Origin: an uncultured Riemerella sp.
Lineage (GTDB): Bacteria; Bacteroidota; Bacteroidia; Flavobacteriales; Weeksellaceae
Direction: 5' to 3'
Assembly: GCA_938037185.1 (NCBI GenBank)
Contig: CALHQK010000037.1
Span: 1 to 37,500, forward strand
DNA length: 37,500 bases
Part shown: positions 32,962 to 37,500 of the stretch, piece by piece
How positions within the stretch are numbered: the first letter of the stretch is position 1
Layout of the letters: each line of letters begins with the position of its first letter
Made by a program: the position numbers and the translations under genes
Notes under the pieces: generated by a model
Seen by the model: only the letters and a program-made list of their open reading frames with translations
Databases searched by the model: none
What the model was told of the DNA's origin: nothing

Positions 32962-34080
32962 ATGAAGAAACTATTATTTGTCGCAAATGTAGATTGGTTT
33001 TTTATTTCTCATCGCTTGTGCATCGCGGAAGCAGCAGCAAAAGAAGGCTGGGAGGTCTATGTTGCATCCACGGATACTGGCAGAAGCGGAGAAATTACGG
33101 AAAAAGGAATTCATTTTATCAATCTTCCGTTGTCTCGCTCAGGAACGAATATTAGAGAAGAATGGAATAGTTTAAGGCGTATATTTCAGCTTTATAGAAA
33201 AATTAAACCAGATGTTGTTCATCATATCACATTGAAGCCTGTGATATATGGTTCTGTTGTTGCTAAACTTGCTGGTATAAAAGGAGTTGTAAATGCTATC
33301 AGCGGGCTGGGATATAACTTCACAGGGAGAAAATCCCTGATATCTAAGATAATGACCGCCATGATGAAATATGCATTTAATAGAAAGCAGCTGACGATTA
33401 TTTTTCAAAATAATGATGATGAACAGGAACTCAGAAATTTAGGAGTAATCAATGAAAAAAATAAAATTGTAAAAATAAAAGGAGCGGGGGTAGATTTAGA
33501 AAAATTTTGTAATTCTCCTTTTCCTGAATTTGATTTAATAAAAATTCTTTTTCCGACAAGAATGCTCTGGGACAAAGGCGTGAGAGAGCTTAGAAATGCA
33601 ACAGAAATTCTTAAAAAGAAATATAGAGGAAAAATAAAGTTTATTTTAGCAGGACTTGCAGATAAAGACAATAAGGCAGGCGTTCCAGCAGAATATCTAT
33701 CAGAGTGGAGCGATGGGGAATATGTGGAATGGGTTGGATATCAAAAAGATATGGTTGGCTTTTATCAAAACAGCCATATTGTAGTCCTTCCTTCGTATAG
33801 AGAAGGAATGCCCAAATCTCTTTTGGAGGCCTGTGCTGTAGGGAGAGCTATTGTTACAACTGATGCGGTCGGCTGTAGAGAGTGCGTAGAAGAAGAAGTG
33901 AACGGCTATAAAGTGCCAGTGCATTCTAGTGAAAAATTAGCCGAAGCCATAGAAATTTTGGCCAATGATAAAGATTTGATTGTCAAAATGGGGCAAAACT
34001 CACGCAAAAAGGCTGAAAATGAGTTTGATGTGAAAAATGTTATTGCCAAACATTTGGAAATATATAGTGATTTATTATAG
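32962..34080 (+). CDS. Glycosyltransferase family 4 (fifth of five), PglA-like group
   Basis: The 372-residue enzyme has LLFVANVDWFFISHRLCIAE at the N-terminus and PDVVHHITLKPVIYGSVVA in the first domain; both are typical of the GT4 subgroup that includes PglA and capsule transferases adding the second sugar. The EX7E motif is in REGMPKSLLEACAVGRAIVT (E281/E289). I use ATG 32962; an upstream TTG (32947) adds five residues without support. It directly abuts the SDR gene (0 bp gap), and its position just before the reductase and initiating transferases fits early addition in repeat-unit assembly. Donor not determinable. Confidence 0.88.
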   Translation: MKKLLFVANVDWFFISHRLCIAEAAAKEGWEVYVASTDTGRSGEITEKGIHFINLPLSRSGTNIREEWNSLRRIFQLYRKIKPDVVHHITLKPVIYGSVVAKLAGIKGVVNAISGLGYNFTGRKSLISKIMTAMMKYAFNRKQLTIIFQNNDDEQELRNLGVINEKNKIVKIKGAGVDLEKFCNSPFPEFDLIKILFPTRMLWDKGVRELRNATEILKKKYRGKIKFILAGLADKDNKAGVPAEYLSEWSDGEYVEWVGYQKDMVGFYQNSHIVVLPSYREGMPKSLLEACAVGRAIVTTDAVGCRECVEEEVNGYKVPVHSSEKLAEAIEILANDKDLIVKMGQNSRKKAENEFDVKNVIAKHLEIYSDLL

Positions 34081-34980
34081 ATGGAAATAGTCATCACAGG
34101 AATATCGGGATTTGTTGGTCAGAATTTATCTAAATATCTGAAAAATAATCATTTTGAAGTGCAGGGGCTTTCTCTACGAAATCCTGACTGGGATTTGGAT
34201 AAAAATGCTGATGTTCTTATTCATCTTGCAGGAAAAGCCCATGACACTGACAACAAAAGCGAAGAAAAAGAATATTTCCAAATAAATCACGATTTGACGG
34301 TAGATTTATTTAATGAATTTTTAAATTCTGATATTAAAGATTTTATTTATTTTTCCTCCGTAAAAGCAGCAGCAGATACGGTAAGCGGAGTTTTAGATGA
34401 ACAACATGTTTCAGACCCAAAAACGCCTTATGGCAGGTCAAAATTGGCAGCGGAACAATATCTTTTGTCTCAAAAATTACCAGAAGGGAAGCGCCTGTTT
34501 GTTGTCCGCCCTTGCATGATTCACGGAGAAGGAAATAAAGGAAACCTGAATTTACTTTATAAAATAGTAAAAAAGGGAATTCCATGGCCTTTGGCTGGTT
34601 TTGAGAATAAAAGGTCTTTTTTAAGCGTTGATAATCTTAATTATTTGATTATAAATATAATAAATAATAAGAATATTCCATCTGGAATTTATAATTTTGC
34701 GGATGACCAAGCTGTTTCTACCAATAGATTGATTGAAATTATAGCAGAAACATTAAATAGAAAACCTGTTTTTTGGGCTTTGTCTCAAAATTTTATTACA
34801 CGGGCTGCAAAGCTGGGAGATTGGCTGAAACTGCCTCTTAATATGGAAAGATTAAGAAAACTAACTGAAAATTATGTGGTTTCTAATGATAAAATAAAAT
34901 CAGCCCTTGGAATTGAAAAACTTCCTTTGTCCGCAGAGGAAGGCTTGGTTAAAACAATTAAGTCATTTAAAATTAATTGA
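34081..34980 (+). CDS. NAD-dependent epimerase/dehydratase, WbpV-like 4-keto-sugar reductase
   Basis: The 299-residue SDR has ITGISGFVGQNLSKYL (NAD site), VLIHLAGKAHD, FIYFSSVKA and the catalytic YGRSK (Y117, K121). Features such as LIHLAGKAHD, RPCMIHGEGNKGNLNLLYK and the compact size match the subgroup next to initiating transferases that is thought to reduce UDP-4-keto-6-deoxy-HexNAc to QuiNAc or FucNAc (WbpV/WbjF-like). The substrate would be supplied by the 4,6-dehydratase at 16401. The assignment to reductase rather than epimerase is inference from subgroup and context. It starts immediately after the previous stop and is 2 bp from the sugar transferase. Confidence 0.8.
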   Translation: MEIVITGISGFVGQNLSKYLKNNHFEVQGLSLRNPDWDLDKNADVLIHLAGKAHDTDNKSEEKEYFQINHDLTVDLFNEFLNSDIKDFIYFSSVKAAADTVSGVLDEQHVSDPKTPYGRSKLAAEQYLLSQKLPEGKRLFVVRPCMIHGEGNKGNLNLLYKIVKKGIPWPLAGFENKRSFLSVDNLNYLIINIINNKNIPSGIYNFADDQAVSTNRLIEIIAETLNRKPVFWALSQNFITRAAKLGDWLKLPLNMERLRKLTENYVVSNDKIKSALGIEKLPLSAEEGLVKTIKSFKIN

Positions 34981-34982
34981 TT

Positions 34983-35534
34983 ATGAAAAGATTGTTTGAT
35001 TTCTTCTTTTCTTTTTTTGGGATATTATTTTTGCTTCCTGTCATGGTTGTTTTGTATGTCATAGGGTTGTTTGATACGGGTTCGCCTATATTTAAACAAG
35101 AAAGAGTAGGTAAAAATAAAAAACCATTTATTTTGTATAAATTCCGAACAATGAATGTAAAAGCAAAGTCAGTGGCAACACACCTTGCAGATTCATCTGA
35201 TATTACAAGATTTGGAGCTTTCCTCCGCAAAACAAAATTGGATGAACTTCCCCAGTTATTTAATGTTTTGATGGGTGATATGAGTTTAGTTGGGGCAAGA
35301 CCCAATCTTTTTAATCAGACCGAACTCATACAAGAGCGCGAAAAAAGAGGGGTGTATAGCCATCTGCCAGGTATTACGGGACTTGCTCAGATTAGCCAGA
35401 TAGACATGTCTACTCCTGTAAAATTAGCAGAAAAAGATGCCGAAATGCTGAATGATTTGACAATTAGAAATTATTTTTATTATATTTTAGCAACAGTTGG
35501 AGGAAAAGGACAGGGAGACAAAATAAAAAATTAA
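34983..35534 (+). CDS. Initiating sugar-phosphate transferase (first of two)
   Basis: The 183-residue protein has the small phosphoglycosyltransferase (PF02397 bacterial sugar transferase) layout: one N-terminal membrane helix (LFDFFFSFFGILFLLPVMVV), KQERVGKNKKPFILYKFRTM, and the catalytic acidic pair in KLDELPQLFNVLMGDMSLVG followed by ARP. It transfers a sugar phosphate from UDP-sugar to undecaprenyl phosphate, starting repeat-unit synthesis. It resembles PglC in size and lacks the N-terminal extra helices of WcaJ/WbaP. ATG 34983 is chosen; the TTG at 34977 adds two residues. Usual GPRP after the active site is ARP here. Confidence 0.88.
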   Translation: MKRLFDFFFSFFGILFLLPVMVVLYVIGLFDTGSPIFKQERVGKNKKPFILYKFRTMNVKAKSVATHLADSSDITRFGAFLRKTKLDELPQLFNVLMGDMSLVGARPNLFNQTELIQEREKRGVYSHLPGITGLAQISQIDMSTPVKLAEKDAEMLNDLTIRNYFYYILATVGGKGQGDKIKN

Positions 35535-35535
35535 T

Positions 35536-36126
35536 ATGCTGATTCGCCTTTTGGATATAGTGCTAAGTCTTTTGGGATTGATTTTTTTGCTGCCAATATT
35601 CGTAATATTGGCCGTTTGGATAAAGTTTGACTCTCAGGGGAGTATATTTTTTAGACAAATCAGAGTAGGGAAAGATGGAAGGAATTTTAGGATTTATAAA
35701 TTCCGGACAATGATAGTAAATGCGGAAAAAATGGGAATTATAACTATTGGAGAACGAGACCCGAGAATTACCAATTCAGGATATTTTCTCCGCAAGTATA
35801 AATTGGATGAACTTCCTCAGCTCATCAATGTATTGAAGGGAGAAATGAGTTTTGTCGGTCCCCGTCCGGAGGTGAGAAAATATGTGGAAATGTATAATCA
35901 GGAGCAGTTAAAAATATTAACGGTAAAGCCAGGGATAACGGATTATGCCTCCATTGAATATATTAATGAGGATGAAATTCTCGGAAAGTCCTTGAATCCA
36001 GAAAAAACTTATATTGAGGAAATAATGCCTCAAAAAATAAAATATAACATGAAGTATATCAATAATAAAACAGTGATTGAGTATTTCAAAATAATATTTT
36101 TAACGATAATTAAAATTATTAAATAA
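35536..36126 (+). CDS. Initiating sugar-phosphate transferase (second of two)
   Basis: The 196-residue protein has the same PF02397 layout: membrane helix LLDIVLSLLGLIFLLPIFVI, RQIRVGKDGRNFRIYKFRTM, and YKLDELPQLINVLKGEMSFV followed by GPRPEV, then a C-terminal TVKPGITDYASIEY and a hydrophobic tail IIFLTIIKIIK. Like PglC it should charge undecaprenyl phosphate with a phospho-sugar. It starts 1 bp after the first transferase and is followed 1 bp later by the PglE-like aminotransferase, which suggests its donor is the aminated sugar. It is clearly related to, but not a recent copy of, its neighbour. Confidence 0.9.
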   Translation: MLIRLLDIVLSLLGLIFLLPIFVILAVWIKFDSQGSIFFRQIRVGKDGRNFRIYKFRTMIVNAEKMGIITIGERDPRITNSGYFLRKYKLDELPQLINVLKGEMSFVGPRPEVRKYVEMYNQEQLKILTVKPGITDYASIEYINEDEILGKSLNPEKTYIEEIMPQKIKYNMKYINNKTVIEYFKIIFLTIIKIIK

Positions 36127-36127
36127 A

Positions 36128-37276
36128 TTGGGAAATTTGCATCAAAAATCTCAGATATGGCTCTCCTCTTCTCATTTTACCGGTGAGGAGCAGAAGTATA
36201 TTTCTCTTGCCTTTCAGGAAAATAAAGTAGCCTCTACGGGAAGTAATATAAATGCCTTTGAGGAAGATTTGGAGCGGTTTCTCGGCAGTAATGTTAGGGT
36301 TTCTGCCCTTTCATCAGGCACGGCAGCTTTGCATTTGGCGTTGGTGCAGTGTGGGGTTCAGGCGGGGGATGAGGTCATTTGTCAGTCCATGACTTTCTCT
36401 GCTTCGGCAAATCCTATTGTTTATCAAGGGGCTGTCCCTGTTTTTGTAGATTCAGAACCAGAAACATGGAATATTTGCCCGCATAGTTTAGAAAATGCTA
36501 TTGTAGACCGCATTGCTAAAGGAAAGAAGCCCAAAGCCGTGATTGCGGTATCGCTTTACGGAATGCCTTTTCAGGTGGATGAAGTGTTGGCAGTCTGCGA
36601 AAAATATGACATTCCACTCATTGAAGATGCTGCTGAGTCGCTTGGTTCTACATATAAAGGGAAGGCGTGTGGCACTTTTGGGAAGTTTGGTGTGCTTTCT
36701 TTCAATGGAAATAAAATTATTACCACTTCAGGGGGCGGGGCTTTGGTGAGCCACAGCCAATCCGAGAAAAATCAAACCAAATTTCTTTCTACTCAAGCAC
36801 GGGATGATGCTCCTCATTATCAGCATTCTCAAATAGGTTACAACTATCGGATGAATAATGTTTCGGCAGGTATTGGGCGAGGGCAGATGGAGGTTCTTCC
36901 CCAGCGAATTATTGCCCGTCGTAAAATGCATACATTTTATAAAGAAATTTTTAAGGAAATAGAAGGAATCACTTTGTTAGAAGAACCAAATGCCGATTTA
37001 TATTCTAACCATTGGCTTTCTGCAATACTTATTGATGAAACAAAAACTGGTTTTAATAGCGAAAAACTGCGTTTATTTCTCGCAAAAGAAAATATAGAAA
37101 CACGCCCTTTATGGAAGCCGATGCATCTGCAGCCTGTTTTCTCTGATGCGCCCTATTATGGAAAAGCCGTATCAGAGGCATTATTTACTAATGGATTATG
37201 CTTGCCATCTGGTTCTAATTTAACGGATTTTGATAAAGAAAGATTGTCAAAGGTTTTTCTAAACAAATTTTACTAA
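36128..37276 (+). CDS. DegT/DnrJ/EryC1/StrS-family sugar aminotransferase (PglE-like)
   Basis: The 382-residue PLP enzyme has SSGTAALHLALVQCG near the N-terminus, LIEDAAESLGSTYKG, and the PLP-binding lysine K196 in SFNGNKIITTSGGGALVS. This is the sugar aminotransferase family, and it resembles PglE, which aminates UDP-4-keto-6-deoxy-GlcNAc at C4. With the 4,6-dehydratase at 16401 it would make a UDP-4-amino-4,6-dideoxy-HexNAc; the amine could then be acetylated or formylated. No ATG is available before the conserved start, so TTG 36128, 1 bp after the preceding stop, is the probable initiator. It is the last gene of the polysaccharide run. Confidence 0.9.
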   Translation: MGNLHQKSQIWLSSSHFTGEEQKYISLAFQENKVASTGSNINAFEEDLERFLGSNVRVSALSSGTAALHLALVQCGVQAGDEVICQSMTFSASANPIVYQGAVPVFVDSEPETWNICPHSLENAIVDRIAKGKKPKAVIAVSLYGMPFQVDEVLAVCEKYDIPLIEDAAESLGSTYKGKACGTFGKFGVLSFNGNKIITTSGGGALVSHSQSEKNQTKFLSTQARDDAPHYQHSQIGYNYRMNNVSAGIGRGQMEVLPQRIIARRKMHTFYKEIFKEIEGITLLEEPNADLYSNHWLSAILIDETKTGFNSEKLRLFLAKENIETRPLWKPMHLQPVFSDAPYYGKAVSEALFTNGLCLPSGSNLTDFDKERLSKVFLNKFY

Positions 37277-37335
37277 AATTTTCCTATTCTAAATCAGTGC
37301 TTTAGTTGTGGATGAATAAAAAAAATGTATAATTA

Positions 37336-37367
37336 TTTGCGTTATAAGGGAGGGTTAATTATTTTTG
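37336..37367 (+). promoter_or_regulatory. Possible upstream promoter of the gene beyond the right edge
   Basis: TTTG (37336-37339), 20-bp spacer, TATTTTTG (37360-37367), matching the Bacteroidetes promoter form. It precedes another, stronger promoter in the same direction by about 130 bp. Confidence 0.4.
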
Positions 37368-37465
37368 CGGTCTGAATTTCCCACAGAGGGGGATTTAGGA
37401 GAGCAGAAGTTTTTTAGTTGGTAATGAGCGATTTAAAAAATATTTTCAAAAAAGTTTAAAAATAT

Positions 37466-37496
37466 TTTGTCAGTTCAAAAAAACTTTATACTTTTG
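37466..37496 (+). promoter_or_regulatory. Strong promoter at the right edge, probably of a tRNA or rRNA gene
   Basis: TTTG (37466-37469), 19-bp spacer, TACTTTTG (37489-37496) followed by CACT. The surrounding GTCAGTTCAAAAAAACTTT and the AT-rich upstream tract look like the promoters that precede stable RNA genes in Flavobacteriia, where TTTTGCA is followed within a short distance by the RNA. The gene itself is outside the window, so its identity is inferred. Confidence 0.65.
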
Positions 37497-37500
37497 CACT

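Overview
The window looks like a chromosomal segment of a member of the Flavobacteriales, most likely Weeksellaceae (Chryseobacterium, Elizabethkingia or a relative). The evidence is the gene families present (FISUMP-type surface protein with a 'VGINT' N-terminus, HU-HIG protein, PG_1098-type methyltransferase, UMF1-type MFS transporter), A-rich leaders without clear Shine-Dalgarno sequences, and several Bacteroidetes-type promoters of the form TTTG - about 19 bp - TAnnTTTG. Genus is an inference; no rRNA or other marker is complete here.

Region 1 (1-3276): the 3' end of upp, then a promoter, a possible small leader ORF, a large secreted surface protein broken by a frameshift, an HU-like protein gene, a strong terminator and a 22-bp tandem repeat. 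This segment is GC-rich except for the last ~500 bp of the surface gene.

Region 2 (3277-14047, all minus strand): housekeeping genes. These are an M3 peptidase, a 'site-specific recombinase' family membrane protein, an M20 dipeptidase, an apparent operon udk - ftsB/divIC-like - methyltransferase, and an apparent operon tlpA-like lipoprotein - FecCD permease - exodeoxyribonuclease III. Between exonuclease III and udk lies the most unusual structure in the window: about 420 bp bounded by long inverted repeats (32 bp perfect core) that enclose six 15-bp GC-rich palindromes at an almost constant 41-bp pitch.

Region 3 (14194-37276, all plus strand): a SanA/YdcF-like protein and an MFS transporter, then a capsule or exopolysaccharide locus of the Wzx/Wzy type. 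The order is WbpM/PglF-type 4,6-dehydratase, Wza-like exporter, Wzc-like tyrosine kinase, WbpP-type UDP-HexNAc 4-epimerase, polysaccharide deacetylase, formyltransferase, WbpO/TviB-type dehydrogenase, Wzy-like polymerase, Wzx-like flippase, hexapeptide acyltransferase, five GT4 glycosyltransferases (one with a broken N-terminus), a WbpV-like SDR, two tandem initiating sugar-phosphate transferases and a DegT/PglE-type aminotransferase. Genes are packed with gaps of about 0-40 bp or short overlaps, so they probably form one or a few transcripts. The central polymerase, flippase and transferase part is very AT-rich, as is usual for serotype-variable cores. The genes predict a polymer containing a HexNAc uronic acid (probably GalNAcA) and a 6-deoxy- or 4-amino-4,6-dideoxy-HexNAc, possibly N-formylated.

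Region 4 (37277-37500): non-coding, with two promoter-like sequences pointing out of the window. The last one strongly resembles promoters of tRNA or rRNA genes in this group.
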